The position numbers were made by a program, and so were the translations under genes. 64,000 bases of DNA, taken from the NCBI RefSeq assembly GCF_028553745.1, contig NZ_CP067129.1, positions 292,501 to 356,500 of the forward strand. Reading direction: 5' to 3'. Of this stretch, positions 46,430 through 56,778 are shown in pieces. Every line of letters starts with the position of its first letter. The first letter of the stretch is position 1. Below the pieces are notes generated by a model. That model searched no databases. It was not told the DNA's origin and saw only the letters and a program-made list of their open reading frames with translations. The DNA is from Paracoccus seriniphilus. Lineage in GTDB: Bacteria > Pseudomonadota > Alphaproteobacteria > Rhodobacterales > Rhodobacteraceae.

Positions 46430-47664
46430 GCGCGGTCTGGCACCCCTTTACACAACATGCCACCGAACCCGACCCGCTGCGCATCGCCAGCAGTGAGGGT
46501 GCCTATCTGTTCACCGAGGACGGCAGGACCATATTGGACGGTATTTCCAGTTGGTGGGTGGTGACGCATGGCCATCGCCAACCGGAAATCGTCGAGGCGA
46601 TACAGCAGACGGCCTCGCGACTGGATCAGGTGATCTTCGCTGGCCTGACCCATGAGCCGGCGGAAGAACTGGCCGAGGCTCTGGTCGAGGTGGCCCCTGC
46701 CGGATTGTCGCGGGTCTTTTACAGCGACAGCGGATCGACCGCCGTCGAGGTCGCCCTGAAGATGGCTTTGGGATACTGGCGCCATGCGGGCGATGGGCGT
46801 CACCGGATCGCGGTTATCGAGGACAGCTATCACGGCGATACCATCGGCACCATGAGCGTGGGTGAACGCAGCGTGTTCAACGCCGCCTATGATCCGTTGA
46901 TGTTCGCCGTGGACAAGCTGCCATGCCCCGCGGATGACGGTCAGGCGACCTTGCAGGCCTTCGAGGCTCTGGCCGAAACCGGCGAGATGGCGGCGCTGAT
47001 CCTTGAACCGCTGGTGCTGGGGGCGGGTGGAATGCGGATGTATCCGCCCGAGGTTCTGGCCGGGCTGCGGGCGATTTGTGATCGCCATGACGTTCTGATG
47101 ATCGCGGATGAGGTGATGACGGGCTGGGGTCGCACGGGGCGGCTGTGGGCCTGTGACCATGCGGGAATCGCGCCCGATATCCTGTGCACATCAAAGGGGC
47201 TGACGGGTGGTGTCGTGCCGCTGGCCGTGACATTGGCCAGCGAGCGGATCTTTCAGGCGCATTATTCGACCGATCGCCGGCGCACCTTCTATCATTCCTC
47301 CAGCTATACGGCCAATCCCATCGCCTGTGCTGCGGCGCTGGCGCAGGTTCGCCTGTGGCGCGAACGGGACATGGCGGGCATTCTGGATAACCTGAGCCGC
47401 ATGCAGGGCGATCATCTGGCCGATTTGCAGCGCGACGATCGCTTCGAAAATGCCCGGCAATGCGGCACCATTGCGGCGCTGGACCTGAAAGTGTCAGACG
47501 GTGGGTATCTGGCCGAGACTGGGCCACGCATGCGGGCGCATTTCCTGCGTCAGGGCGTGTTGCTGCGGCCCTTGGGAAATACGGTCTATGTCCTGCCGCC
47601 CTATTGCGTGACCTCTGGCGATCTTGACCTGGCCTGGTCGGCCATTGCCTCTTTCGAGGGCTGA
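46426..47664 (+). CDS. bioA: Adenosylmethionine-8-amino-7-oxononanoate aminotransferase (TTG start)
   Basis: 412 residues, class III aminotransferase. SSWWVVTHGHRQPEI near 40, DEVMTGWGRTGRLWA near 230 and the PLP Lys in CTSKGLTGG near 262 identify BioA. TTG at 46426 with GGAGG eight bases before, overlapping bioD, gives the expected SAVWHPFTQH beginning; a longer upstream frame is not coding. The last 64 bases lie opposite the end of a convergent gene. Confidence 0.95.
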   Translation: MSAVWHPFTQHATEPDPLRIASSEGAYLFTEDGRTILDGISSWWVVTHGHRQPEIVEAIQQTASRLDQVIFAGLTHEPAEELAEALVEVAPAGLSRVFYSDSGSTAVEVALKMALGYWRHAGDGRHRIAVIEDSYHGDTIGTMSVGERSVFNAAYDPLMFAVDKLPCPADDGQATLQAFEALAETGEMAALILEPLVLGAGGMRMYPPEVLAGLRAICDRHDVLMIADEVMTGWGRTGRLWACDHAGIAPDILCTSKGLTGGVVPLAVTLASERIFQAHYSTDRRRTFYHSSSYTANPIACAAALAQVRLWRERDMAGILDNLSRMQGDHLADLQRDDRFENARQCGTIAALDLKVSDGGYLAETGPRMRAHFLRQGVLLRPLGNTVYVLPPYCVTSGDLDLAWSAIASFEG

Positions 47665-48689
47665 AGTTCAAGATCGACCCAGACGAGACGATGGTTCGAA
47701 GCGGTTTCGACCGCATCGGCAAGCGGATGATCCGGCGCGGGCCACAGGATTCCGCTGTCGATCACGGTCAGATCGCGCGAGGGCAGCACGTAATCGACCC
47801 GCAGATTTCCCGGCCCTTGCGCGTCATGGACGGCGGTATCCAGTGCCGGGTCGCCCCGGTGGCTGGCATTGGCCCCCGTTTGCGCCGGTTGCCACATGCC
47901 ACGGGGGGCTGGGTCCTGAACATGGGCCATCAGCCGGGGCAGGATATCGCGACGCCCTTCGCCATCATGCGGGTCCAGATTGATCTTGCCGATCAGAGCA
48001 AAGGGTGCCTGCGGCAGATGGGTCAGCCAGAAGGCGGCCTCATCGTGATTGCGCCTCCCGTTGCGATCCTCGGGGCCGTCGAAGGCCGGGGTCGTGGCAG
48101 ACCATGCCAGCAGATGCAGCGGACCTTGCCGGGAGGTCACGGTCACATCCCAATGAGCGGTCGAGGACAGGCGCTGGATCGCCGCGATGCCGGCATCTGT
48201 ATCGGGCATGATGTTGCCGGGCAGATCGCGCCACAGCAGATCGGAATGATCGGTCACGGCGACCAGCGGCAGGCGCGACAGGATCGCCATGCCGTTCTGG
48301 CCCGTGAAATGGCCCCAGCCCTGCGCGTCATCGGCTTCACCCAGCCTGCCGTCGCCGTCCAGATCAAGCCCCGTGGGCATGCCGCGATTGGGGCGGGCGG
48401 CAAAGCGGAAGGGCATGTCCTGTCCTTCATCCGTCAGAAGCTGTGCGAATTCCGCCAGCGCCTTGCCGCCGTAATCCCAGTCGAAACCGGTCAGCAGGAT
48501 CACATCCGGTTTGGCCGCCGCAATGACCTGGGCAGCGGCCATGACCCGGGATTCGCGCTGGCGGATGTCGCGCAGCAAAAGTCCGGGGCCGTCCCGTGTC
48601 AGGCCCGGATCATAGGTCGCCAGGCGCAGCGGTTCGGCCGCGACCGGCGCGGTCAGGCAGAGAAGGAAGGCAAGCGCCTTCAGACCCAA
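47601..48689 (-). CDS. Secreted endonuclease/exonuclease/phosphatase-family protein
   Basis: 362 residues. Signal peptide (about 1-18, [19 protein letters not shown]), then an EEP fold: [12 protein letters not shown] near 60, [11 protein letters not shown] near 132, DFN-like [11 protein letters not shown] near 236 and VDYVLPS plus [12 protein letters not shown] at the end. The family cleaves nucleic acids or phosphodiesters; the substrate here is unknown. The usual catalytic Glu in LTGF is not conserved, so activity is uncertain. Starts inside the leuD end. Confidence 0.75.
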   Translation of the reverse strand: MGLKALAFLLCLTAPVAAEPLRLATYDPGLTRDGPGLLLRDIRQRESRVMAAAQVIAAAKPDVILLTGFDWDYGGKALAEFAQLLTDEGQDMPFRFAARPNRGMPTGLDLDGDGRLGEADDAQGWGHFTGQNGMAILSRLPLVAVTDHSDLLWRDLPGNIMPDTDAGIAAIQRLSSTAHWDVTVTSRQGPLHLLAWSATTPAFDGPEDRNGRRNHDEAAFWLTHLPQAPFALIGKINLDPHDGEGRRDILPRLMAHVQDPAPRGMWQPAQTGANASHRGDPALDTAVHDAQGPGNLRVDYVLPSRDLTVIDSGILWPAPDHPLADAVETASNHRLVWVDLELQPSKEAMADQARSRSPEVTQ

Positions 48690-49285
48690 GGGCGCGCCTG
48701 TGCCATTTGCTCTTCATAGCTGTCGATCGAGGGGGCCTTGGCCATCGTCAGCCCGATATCGTCCAGACCGTTCAGCAGACATTCCTTGCGGAAGGGATCG
48801 ATGTCGAAATGGAACTCGGTCCCGTCCGAGGTGCTGACCGTCTGGTTTTCCAGATCCACGGTCATGCGGGCATTGGCGCCTTTGCTCGCATCATCCATCA
48901 GCACATCGATGGCCTCTTGCGGCAGGGTGATCGGCAGGATGCCGTTCTTGAAGCAGTTGTTGAAGAAGATATCTGCAAAGCTGGTCGAGATGACGCAACG
49001 GATACCGAAATCCAGCAACGCCCAGGGGGCGTGTTCACGCGACGATCCGCAGCCGAAGTTGTCGCCCGCGATCAGGATTTCGGCATTGCGATAGGCGGGT
49101 TGGTTCAGCACGAAGTCGGGAATCTCGTTTCCTTCCCGATCATAGCGCATCTCGTCGAACAGATTCACGCCCAGTCCCGAACGCTTGATCGTTTTCAGGA
49201 ACTGTTTGGGAATGATCATGTCAGTGTCGATATTGACCAGCGGCATGGGGGCCGCGATACCGGTAAGCGTGGTGAACTTGTCCAT
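48680..49285 (-). CDS. leuD: 3-Isopropylmalate dehydratase small subunit
   Basis: 201 residues. Swivel-domain subunit of the leucine-pathway isomerase. Start [27 protein letters not shown] (landmark) and the active loop [15 protein letters not shown] near 76 are diagnostic. It pairs with LeuC, which is 0.7 kb upstream beyond an oppositely oriented gene. Its end overlaps the EEP-family gene, so those two are probably cotranscribed. Confidence 0.97.
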   Translation of the reverse strand: MDKFTTLTGIAAPMPLVNIDTDMIIPKQFLKTIKRSGLGVNLFDEMRYDREGNEIPDFVLNQPAYRNAEILIAGDNFGCGSSREHAPWALLDFGIRCVISTSFADIFFNNCFKNGILPITLPQEAIDVLMDDASKGANARMTVDLENQTVSTSDGTEFHFDIDPFRKECLLNGLDDIGLTMAKAPSIDSYEEQMAQARPWV

Positions 49286-49361
49286 GTTATCCTCGGATTG
49301 CTGTATCCTGGCGCAGTGATGGTGAAGGTCTTGCCCTGAACGGCCAGGAAGATGTGATGGT

Positions 49362-49925
49362 GTGGATATGTCTGGTTTGGCGAATTGCGTGGCCGCCGCA
49401 TGGCAGCCCGGAATCGGGGATCCGAACGCAACGGGTTGGTTGACCGTATTGGCCTATCTGCTGTGCTTCGCCCTGTCGGCAAAGGTCTGGCTGAAGCTGC
49501 ATGGACGAGGCGGCCGGGCCTTTTGGGGGCTTGTCGCCTTGCTGATGCTGGCCCTTGCGGTGAACAAGCAGCTTGACCTGCAAAGCGCGCTGACGGCCTC
49601 GGGCCGCTGCCTTGCGCAGGCACAGGGCTGGTATGATCATCGCAGGATCGTGCAGATGGCCTTTGTCCTGGGCGTGCTGGGCCTGATGTTCCTTGCGCTG
49701 TTGATGGGCTTGCGGGCCCTGCGCGGACAACTGTGGCGCAACGGAATTGCCCTGAGCGGACTGATGGTTCTGTGCAGCTTCGTGGCGGTCCGGGCGATCG
49801 GCTTTCACCATATGGATGCGCTGATCGGCAGCCACGGCTTCGGGGTCAGCACCAACTATCTGTTCGAAAACGTCGGTCTGCTGCTGATTGCCCTGAATGC
49901 ACTGTGGATCCTGCGGCGCGGCTAG
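49362..49925 (+). CDS. Multi-pass membrane protein, unknown
   Basis: 187 residues with about five hydrophobic segments (about 25-43, 53-70, 93-113, 122-142, 160-180) and no motif that I recognise. It is inserted between leuD and leuC on the other strand. GTG 49362 or the ATG two codons later could start it; no strong ribosome site is seen. The role is not inferable. Confidence 0.6.
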   Translation: MDMSGLANCVAAAWQPGIGDPNATGWLTVLAYLLCFALSAKVWLKLHGRGGRAFWGLVALLMLALAVNKQLDLQSALTASGRCLAQAQGWYDHRRIVQMAFVLGVLGLMFLALLMGLRALRGQLWRNGIALSGLMVLCSFVAVRAIGFHHMDALIGSHGFGVSTNYLFENVGLLLIALNALWILRRG

Positions 49926-49980
49926 AACCGCCCCGCAGTGCCATCCGATCCTGCTGTCGATCCGCCCCGGCATCCCGGAC

Positions 49981-51408
49981 CTAGACCGTCGCGGCCATCA
50001 GTTCCCGCACATCCGTCAGCCGTCCGGTCACGCCGGCGGCCGCAGCCATGGCGGGCGACATCAGATGGGTGCGGCCCTTGTAGCCCTGACGGCCCTCGAA
50101 ATTGCGGTTCGAGGTCGCCGCGCAGCGTTCGCCCGGTTTCAGCTGGTCAGGATTCATGCCCAGACACATCGAGCAACCGGCCAGACGCCATTCAAAGCCT
50201 GCCTCGATGAATATCTGGTCCAGACCTTCCTCTTCGGCCTGTGCCCGGACAAGGCCCGAACCCGGAACCACCATGCCGCGGACCCCATCGGCCAGCTTGC
50301 GACCGCGCAGCACCTCGGCGGCGGCGCGCAGATCCTCGATCCGGCCATTGGTGCAACTGCCGATGAAGACCGCGTCGATGGAAATGTCGGTCAGTTTCTT
50401 GCCGGGCGTCAGATCCATGTATTCAAGACTGCGCCGCGCCGCATCGACCTTGCCGCCGGTGAAATCTTCGGGGGCGGGGACGCGGGCCGAGATCGGCAGC
50501 GCATCCTCGGGGCTGGTGCCCCATGTGACGGTGGGCTCGATGTCTTCGCCACGGATCGTCACGACCTTGTCCCAATGGGCATCTGCATCGCTGAACAATG
50601 TCTTCCACCATGCCACGGCGGCCTCCCACTGGGCCCCCTTGGGTGCATGGGCGCGCCCCTTGACATAGTTGAAGGTGGTTTCATCGGGGGCGATCAGGCC
50701 AGCGCGGGCACCGCCTTCGATGGCCATGTTGCAGATCGTCATGCGGCCTTCCATCGACAGGTTGCGGATCACCTCGCCGCAATATTCGATGACATGGCCG
50801 GTGCCGCCGGCGGTGCCGGTCTCGGCGATGATGCGCAGCACGACATCCTTGGCGGTCACGCCCGGCGCCAACCGGCCAGTGACCTCGACCTTCATGTTCC
50901 TAGATTTCGCCTGGATCAGGGTCTGGGTGGCCAGGACGTGTTCGACCTCGGAGGTGCCGATGCCATGGGCCAATGCGCCAAAGGCGCCATGCGTGGCTGT
51001 GTGGCTGTCGCCGCAGACGACCGTCATGCCGGGCAGGGTCCAGCCCTGTTCGGGGCCGACGATATGCACGATGCCCTGACGGATGTCATTGACGGGATAA
51101 TAATTCACGCCGAATTCGCGGGCATTGCGGTCAAGCGCATCGACCTGGATCCGCGACTCCTCGTTGTCGATGCCCTTCTGGCGGTCCAGCGTCGTGGGCA
51201 CATTATGGTCGGGCACCGCGATGGTGCGTTCGGGCGCACGAACCTTGCGACCGGTCATCCGCAGGCCTTCGAATGCCTGCGGGCTGGTCACCTCATGGAC
51301 CAGATGGCGGTCGATATACAGCAGGCAGGTGCCGTCCTCGGCCTGGTCGACCACATGGGCGTCCCAGATCTTGTCGTAAAGAGTGCGTGGCTTGGCGGGA
51401 TTCGTCAT
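49981..51408 (-). CDS. leuC: 3-Isopropylmalate dehydratase large subunit
   Basis: 475 residues, aconitase family. The 4Fe-4S ligands are in GSCTNGR (near 347) and CSMCLGMN (near 407). It isomerises 2- to 3-isopropylmalate with LeuD. The start [13 protein letters not shown] at 51408 matches the family; the reading frame continues upstream without support. The 261-base leader to mscS has an 8-bp hairpin GGGCGGTT/AACCGCCC at 51460-51476. Confidence 0.97.
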   Translation of the reverse strand: MTNPAKPRTLYDKIWDAHVVDQAEDGTCLLYIDRHLVHEVTSPQAFEGLRMTGRKVRAPERTIAVPDHNVPTTLDRQKGIDNEESRIQVDALDRNAREFGVNYYPVNDIRQGIVHIVGPEQGWTLPGMTVVCGDSHTATHGAFGALAHGIGTSEVEHVLATQTLIQAKSRNMKVEVTGRLAPGVTAKDVVLRIIAETGTAGGTGHVIEYCGEVIRNLSMEGRMTICNMAIEGGARAGLIAPDETTFNYVKGRAHAPKGAQWEAAVAWWKTLFSDADAHWDKVVTIRGEDIEPTVTWGTSPEDALPISARVPAPEDFTGGKVDAARRSLEYMDLTPGKKLTDISIDAVFIGSCTNGRIEDLRAAAEVLRGRKLADGVRGMVVPGSGLVRAQAEEEGLDQIFIEAGFEWRLAGCSMCLGMNPDQLKPGERCAATSNRNFEGRQGYKGRTHLMSPAMAAAAGVTGRLTDVRELMAATV

Positions 51409-51459
51409 GGCTGTGACTTTCGGCTGTGATGCGAATTCTAGATATGGGCAGGCGGCACA

Positions 51460-51476
51460 GGGCGGTTCAACCGCCC
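51460..51476. promoter_or_regulatory. Hairpin in the leuC leader
   Basis: An 8-bp perfect inverted repeat with a one-base spacer, upstream of leuC. No T-run follows on either strand. It may be an operator palindrome or an RNA hairpin; the role is unknown. Confidence 0.35.
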
Positions 51477-51669
51477 GCAATCAGCCTTTCGCCGTGACGC
51501 GAAGCGTCTCGCCGAAAAAACGCGAAGGCAATCGCGCCCGATCATGGATATCAAAATAGATAAAGCCTGACATGGTTCTTGTCTTAGGCCCGTTGCGGGG
51601 TTTTCGCAATATCAGCTTGGGGCTTGCCGTATCGCCCGCCACAGGCTTTCATCGTGGCAGGAGGAATTC

Positions 51670-53025
51670 ATGGAACAGCTGAATCCCGAGGTTCTGTCGG
51701 CGGCGCAGGGGCTGATGGATCGCATCTGGCTGTTTCTTGAAACCCTGCTGGTTCCTTCGCGCATGTATCAACTGCCCGCCATCGCGGGGCTGATGCTGTT
51801 GTCCTGGCTGATCGCCAGACTGTGTTCGCCGGCGCTGACCCATTGGCTGCGCAGCCGCGAGAACTGGCCGAAATGGCGGCTGCGGCTGGGCCTGCTGATC
51901 GACCGACGGCTGACATTGATCGTGTTCACCCTGATCAGCTGGGCCGTGGTGCTGGTCATGCGCGAGGTCACCTACAGTTTTCGCAGCCAGCTGATCGCGC
52001 TGGCGGCGACCATCGCGGCGGCATGGGTTGCCATCTATTTCATCGCACGGGTCATCGCGAACCGCTTTCTGCGGCGCATCGTCAGCTGGGCCGCCTGGAT
52101 CTGGGTAACGCTGGATCTGCTGGGGCTGACCGAGCCGTTTTCCGAGTTTCTGGAAAGCGTTGCGCTGACCTTCGGGGATTTCCGGCTGTCGCTGCTGACG
52201 GTTCTTGAGGCCCTGATCATAAGCGGGCTGATGATCGCGGTGGCCCGATCCTTGTCGCGGATCGTCGCCACGCGGCTGTCGCGCAACGAGGATATCTCGC
52301 CGACGATGCAGGTGCTGACGGCCAAGCTGTTGCAGGTCGCGCTGTTTTCGTTGGCGGTGATCGCGGGGCTGAAGGCGCTTGGCTTTGATCTGACCGGGCT
52401 GGCGGTGTTTTCAGGCGCCGTGGGTGTCGGGCTTGGCTTCGGTCTGCAGAAGGTCGTCTCCAACCTCGTGTCCGGTGTGATCATCCTGCTGGACAAATCC
52501 ATCAAGCCCGGTGACGTGATCAGCCTGGGCGAGACCTTTGGCTGGATCGAGGAACTGGGCGCGCGATATGTCAGCGTGGTGACGCGCGACGGCAAGGAAT
52601 ACCTTATTCCCAACGAGGATCTGGTGACCGGACAGGTCGTGAACTGGTCCCACAGCAACAATTTCGTGCGACTGGATCTGAAGTTCGGGGCCTCTTACGG
52701 CGATGACCCCCACAAGGTCAGCGATATCGCGATCAATGCCGCCATGGGCGTCAACCGGGTGCTGGCACATCGTCGCCCGGTCTGCTGGGTGACCGGTTTC
52801 GGCGACAGTTCGGTCGATTATGTGCTGCGCTTCTGGATCAGGGACGCCGAAAGCGGGCTGACCAATGTGCGCGGGCAGGTCTTTCTGGCGCTTTGGGACG
52901 CCTTTCAGGAGCATGAAATCAGCATTCCCTTCCCCCAGCGCGAAGTCAGGGTGTTGAACAAGGATATCGCGATGCGTAGTGAAGTTTTTTCGCCTGCCGA
53001 TCCCGATTCTGTGACGGATGATTGA
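51670..53025 (+). CDS. MscS-family mechanosensitive ion channel
   Basis: 451 residues: an N-terminal region with several membrane helices (from about 30 to 270), a pore-lining helix rich in Gly/Ala (GLAVFSGAVGVGLGFGLQKVVSN, landmark, near 250), and the conserved beta domain LDKSIKPGDVISLGETFGWIEELGARYV, ending in a C-terminal cage. Releases solutes on osmotic downshock. ATG with AGGAGGAA upstream. Longer than E. coli MscS because of extra N-terminal helices. Confidence 0.9.
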   Translation: MEQLNPEVLSAAQGLMDRIWLFLETLLVPSRMYQLPAIAGLMLLSWLIARLCSPALTHWLRSRENWPKWRLRLGLLIDRRLTLIVFTLISWAVVLVMREVTYSFRSQLIALAATIAAAWVAIYFIARVIANRFLRRIVSWAAWIWVTLDLLGLTEPFSEFLESVALTFGDFRLSLLTVLEALIISGLMIAVARSLSRIVATRLSRNEDISPTMQVLTAKLLQVALFSLAVIAGLKALGFDLTGLAVFSGAVGVGLGFGLQKVVSNLVSGVIILLDKSIKPGDVISLGETFGWIEELGARYVSVVTRDGKEYLIPNEDLVTGQVVNWSHSNNFVRLDLKFGASYGDDPHKVSDIAINAAMGVNRVLAHRRPVCWVTGFGDSSVDYVLRFWIRDAESGLTNVRGQVFLALWDAFQEHEISIPFPQREVRVLNKDIAMRSEVFSPADPDSVTDD

Positions 53026-53101
53026 GATGGGCCGAAAAAGTGCTATCTTTAGGATACCCCTGCGCCGGGGGCGATCGGCGCGCTGACCGGAGGATACAAC
53101 C

Positions 53102-53509
53102 CTGTCACAAGACGTCTCGTCGGCCGGTGGGCCGGCTGCGACCGCCGCGGGTGAGCAGCAACTTGCCCGCATTCTGTCTTCGCTTGATGATGACAAGGCC
53201 GAAGATGTTGTCACCATTGATTTGCGTGGCCGTTCGTCCATGGCCGATCACATGGTGATCGCCTCGGGCCGCAGTGCCCGGCAAGTAAGTGCGATTGCCG
53301 AGAAGCTGGCCGAGCGTGTGAAGGAGGCCACGGGCCGTTCACCGCGCATCGAGGGCAAGGAAACCGGCGATTGGGTGCTGATCGACACCGATGATGTGAT
53401 CGTGCATGTCTTTCGCCCCGAAGTTCGCGAATTCTACCAGCTGGAAAAGATGTGGATGCCGGCAGACACGCTGAATCGTGTCCGGGATCCCGCTCAACCC
53501 ACGCAGTAG
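53102..53509 (+). CDS. rsfS: Ribosome silencing factor RsfS, probable CTG start
   Basis: 135 residues. Binds L14 to block subunit joining in slow growth. The conserved AEDVVTIDLRGRSSMADHMVIASG (landmark) lies near 31-54, with DWVLIDTDDVIVHVF downstream. That core begins before any in-frame ATG, GTG or plausible TTG. The only well-placed start is CTG at 53102, eight bases after GGAGG, giving LSQDVSSAGG (Met if initiating). Followed by rlmH after three bases, a common pair. Confidence 0.8.
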   Translation: MSQDVSSAGGPAATAAGEQQLARILSSLDDDKAEDVVTIDLRGRSSMADHMVIASGRSARQVSAIAEKLAERVKEATGRSPRIEGKETGDWVLIDTDDVIVHVFRPEVREFYQLEKMWMPADTLNRVRDPAQPTQ

Positions 53510-53512
53510 ACG

Positions 53513-53980
53513 ATGCGAATAGAGATCGCCGCCGTGGGGCGGCTGAAGAAGGGTCCGGAATCGCAATTGGTTTCGGACTATCTGGAGCGCTTTGCCAAAA
53601 CCGGACGCGGGCTGGGACTCCCCGCAGTTCATGTGAGTGAGGTCGAGGGCCGGCGCGGAGGCGGAATGCTGGCCGAAGCCGACCTGCTGTCACGCGTCAT
53701 TCCCGAGGGTGCGGCGCTGGTGATGATGGACGAGCGCGGCGATCAGCCCACCTCGCCCGAATTCGCCCGCAAGCTGGCGCATTGGCGCGACAGCGCTCGT
53801 GATGTCTGTTTCGTGATCGGCGGCGCGGACGGGCTGGCCCCTGATCTGCGCGCCCGCGCGGATTGGCAGATCAGCCTTGGCCGCATGGTCTGGCCGCACA
53901 TGCTGGTGCGGGTCATGCTGGCCGAACAGCTGTATCGCGCCGCGACGATTCTGGCCGGTTCCCCCTATCACCGGGCCTGA
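53513..53980 (+). CDS. rlmH: 23S rRNA pseudouridine-1915 N3-methyltransferase
   Basis: 155 residues, SPOUT fold. FVIGGADGL near 101 and SLGRMVWPHMLVRVMLAEQLYRA (landmark) near 120 form the SAM-binding knot. Methylates pseudouridine in helix 69. Normal size and position after rsfS. Confidence 0.96.
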   Translation: MRIEIAAVGRLKKGPESQLVSDYLERFAKTGRGLGLPAVHVSEVEGRRGGGMLAEADLLSRVIPEGAALVMMDERGDQPTSPEFARKLAHWRDSARDVCFVIGGADGLAPDLRARADWQISLGRMVWPHMLVRVMLAEQLYRAATILAGSPYHRA

Positions 53981-54072
53981 ACGCGACTTTTGCCTTCCTT
54001 CACCTGCCCTTGAGGGCGGTTGTCGCAGCCCGCTGGCGGGAGTAACAAGACGCAAACCAAAGCGAGGCCGAC

Positions 54073-55590
54073 ATGACGAAACCCGTGATCCTGTGCATTC
54101 TTGACGGTTGGGGCCTTTCGGATCGTCCCGAACAGAGCGCTCCGGACCAGGCCGAGACCCCGAATTTCGACCGTCTGATGCGTGAATGTCCGAATGCGAC
54201 CTTGACGACATTTGGTCCCGATGTCGGGCTGCCATCGGGCCAGATGGGAAATTCCGAAGTCGGCCATACGAATATCGGCGCTGGTCGCGTTGTCGCGATG
54301 GATCTGGGCCAGATCGATCTGGCCATCGAGGACGGCAGCTTTTACGACAATGCGGCGATCCGTGATTTCGCGACCGGACTGAAACAGACCGGTGGCAGCG
54401 CACATCTGATGGGTGTGATCTCTGACGGTGGTGTGCATGGGCATCTGCGCCATGTTCTGGCCGCTGCAAAGGCCATCACCGATGCCGGTGTGCCCGTGAT
54501 CATTCATGCCATCACCGACGGGCGTGACGTGGCGCCGCAATCGGCCCTTGGCTTCATGACCGAATTGCAGGGGCAGATGCCTGAAGGCTGCCGGATCGGT
54601 ACGGTGATCGGCCGCTATTTCGCCATGGACCGCGACAACCGCTGGGATCGCGTCGAACGGGCCTATCGCGCGATTGTCGCCGGCAAGGGCGATCCTGCCG
54701 TCAGTGCCGACAAGGCGGTGGCCGAGGCTCATGCCCGCGGCGAGACCGATGAATTCATCCAACCCTTCGTGATCGACGGCTATAACGGCGCATTGGATGG
54801 CGACGGTTTCTTCTGTCTGAATTTCCGTGCCGACCGCGCCCGCGAGATCCTGACAGCGCTGGCTGATCCCGAGTTCGGCGAATTCGATGTCAGCGACCGA
54901 CCTGAATGGGCCGCCATGCTGGGCATGGTGGACTACAGCGTGCGTCACAACAACTTCATGACCACGGCCTATCCCAAGCAGCAGGTCTCCAATACGCTGG
55001 GGGCCTGGGTCGCCGCGCAGGGGCTGCGCCAGTTCCGTCTGGCCGAGACCGAGAAATACCCGCATGTGACGTTCTTCCTCAATGGCGGCAAGGAAGAGCC
55101 CGAAAAGGGCGAAGACCGGTTCATGCCGCAAAGCCCCAAGGTGGCGACCTATGACCTGGCACCGGAAATGGCATCCGAGGCCGTGGGCGATCGCCTGGTT
55201 CAGGCCATCGAGGAAGGCTACGATCTGATCGTCGTCAATTTCGCCAATCCCGATATGGTCGGGCATACCGGCAGCCTCGAGGCCGCCAAGCGCGCCTGTG
55301 CCGCCGTCGACCTGCAGGTCGGGCGAATGCTGGCCGCGCTGGACAAGGCGGGGGGTGCTGCGGTGATCTGTGCCGATCATGGCAATTGCGAAACCATGAT
55401 CGACCCTGAAACCGGTGGACCCCATACGGCCCATACCATCAATCCGGTGCCGGTGATCGTCTATAACGGTCCGGCCGGGATCGCGCTTCGCAAAGGACGT
55501 CTGGCCGATTTGGCACCGACGGTCCTGGCCCTGATGGGGCTTGAGCAACCGGCTGAAATGACTGGCGAAAGCCTGATCGTAACCGCATGA
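54073..55590 (+). CDS. gpmI: Phosphoglycerate mutase, cofactor-independent
   Basis: 505 residues. Manganese enzyme interconverting 3- and 2-phosphoglycerate. CILDGWG near 8 (metal Asp), GNSEVGHTNIGAGRVV with catalytic Ser near 60, HAITDGRDVAP near 152 and VICADHGNCETM near 433 are conserved. Overlaps the next start by four bases. Confidence 0.97.
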   Translation: MTKPVILCILDGWGLSDRPEQSAPDQAETPNFDRLMRECPNATLTTFGPDVGLPSGQMGNSEVGHTNIGAGRVVAMDLGQIDLAIEDGSFYDNAAIRDFATGLKQTGGSAHLMGVISDGGVHGHLRHVLAAAKAITDAGVPVIIHAITDGRDVAPQSALGFMTELQGQMPEGCRIGTVIGRYFAMDRDNRWDRVERAYRAIVAGKGDPAVSADKAVAEAHARGETDEFIQPFVIDGYNGALDGDGFFCLNFRADRAREILTALADPEFGEFDVSDRPEWAAMLGMVDYSVRHNNFMTTAYPKQQVSNTLGAWVAAQGLRQFRLAETEKYPHVTFFLNGGKEEPEKGEDRFMPQSPKVATYDLAPEMASEAVGDRLVQAIEEGYDLIVVNFANPDMVGHTGSLEAAKRACAAVDLQVGRMLAALDKAGGAAVICADHGNCETMIDPETGGPHTAHTINPVPVIVYNGPAGIALRKGRLADLAPTVLALMGLEQPAEMTGESLIVTA

Positions 55591-56762
55591 TCCGACGGCT
55601 TTTACTGGCTCTGCTGTGCAGCGGGATGGCGACCGGCGCGCCGGCACAATCCGCCACGCCAGCCAATCAGGCGGTGATCGAGGCCGAGGCCGCCGCCACG
55701 CAGCTGCGCAATTCGGTCAGCAAGCTGGCCGAAGCGGTTTCCGCAGATGATCAGGTGACGGCGCTGACGGATGTCATCCGTGGCTATGAACAGGGGCTGG
55801 CCGCCCTGCGCGAGGGGCTGCGTCAGGCCAGCGCGCGGGAGGCGGAACTGCACGGTCGCTTTGAAGCCGAACGGGCAAGGCTTGCCAGCGTGCTGGGCGC
55901 GATGACGGCCCTGCAGAAATCGCCTGAAACGACCCTGTTGCTGCATCCCGCCGGCGCTTTGGCCAACGCCAGATCCGGCATGATTCTGGCCGATGTGACA
56001 CCGGGGCTGCAGGCCGAGGCCGAGCGTCTGCAGGATGATCTTGAAGAAATCTCGACGGTGCGCGCCTTGCAATCGGCCGCGGCCGAGATGCTGGGATCGG
56101 GGCTGGCCTCGGTGCAGGAGGCGCGTCGCCTGCTGGCCAGCGCCGTGACCGACCGTTCGACCGTTCCGGTTCGCTTTGCCGAGGCCCCCCAGGAGTTGCA
56201 GCGGCTGAAGGAAGCGGCACAAAGTCTGGATGATTTTGCCCGGGGCATCGAGGACATGGAAAGCGATGTCGGCCCGCCAAGGGAAGATTTTGCCGGTGCG
56301 CAGGGCAGCTTGCCACTGCCGGTGGTGGGCAGCGTCTTGCGGCCCTATCGCCAACCCGATGCGGCGGGGGTCAAGCGACCGGGCTGGATCATTGCGACCG
56401 CGCCTGCCGCGCTGGTCACCACGCCCTGGCCTGCGACCATCCGCTATCGCGGAACCCTGCTGGATTACGGCAATGTGATGATTGTCGAGCCCGCACAGGG
56501 ATATCTTCTGATATTTGCTGGACTATCACAGGTGTTTGGTGAAGTGGGCGATGTGTTGAAAGCCGGTGATCCGATTGGCCTCATGGGTGGGTCAGAGGCA
56601 CCGGCACAGGAATTCGGAGCGCAGTTCGTCGCCGATGCTGCGCGCGGGCTGGATGCGGGGCGGACCGAAACCCTGTATCTGGAACTGCGAAAGGGCGACG
56701 AAACGCTGGACCCGGCAGACTGGTTCGTGCTGAATCCAATAGTCGAGCCGCAAGAGAACTGA
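55587..56762 (+). CDS. EnvC-like murein hydrolase activator
   Basis: 391 residues. Signal peptide (about 1-21), a long periplasmic coiled coil (about 28-235), and a C-terminal LytM/M23 fold that lacks the zinc ligands (no HxxxD or HxH), as in EnvC and NlpD, which activate amidases rather than cut peptidoglycan. Position between gpmI and ctpA is usual in Rhodobacterales. Start overlaps gpmI. Confidence 0.85.
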   Translation: MIRRLLLALLCSGMATGAPAQSATPANQAVIEAEAAATQLRNSVSKLAEAVSADDQVTALTDVIRGYEQGLAALREGLRQASAREAELHGRFEAERARLASVLGAMTALQKSPETTLLLHPAGALANARSGMILADVTPGLQAEAERLQDDLEEISTVRALQSAAAEMLGSGLASVQEARRLLASAVTDRSTVPVRFAEAPQELQRLKEAAQSLDDFARGIEDMESDVGPPREDFAGAQGSLPLPVVGSVLRPYRQPDAAGVKRPGWIIATAPAALVTTPWPATIRYRGTLLDYGNVMIVEPAQGYLLIFAGLSQVFGEVGDVLKAGDPIGLMGGSEAPAQEFGAQFVADAARGLDAGRTETLYLELRKGDETLDPADWFVLNPIVEPQEN

Positions 56763-56778
56763 GGCAGGAAAGGCCGCC

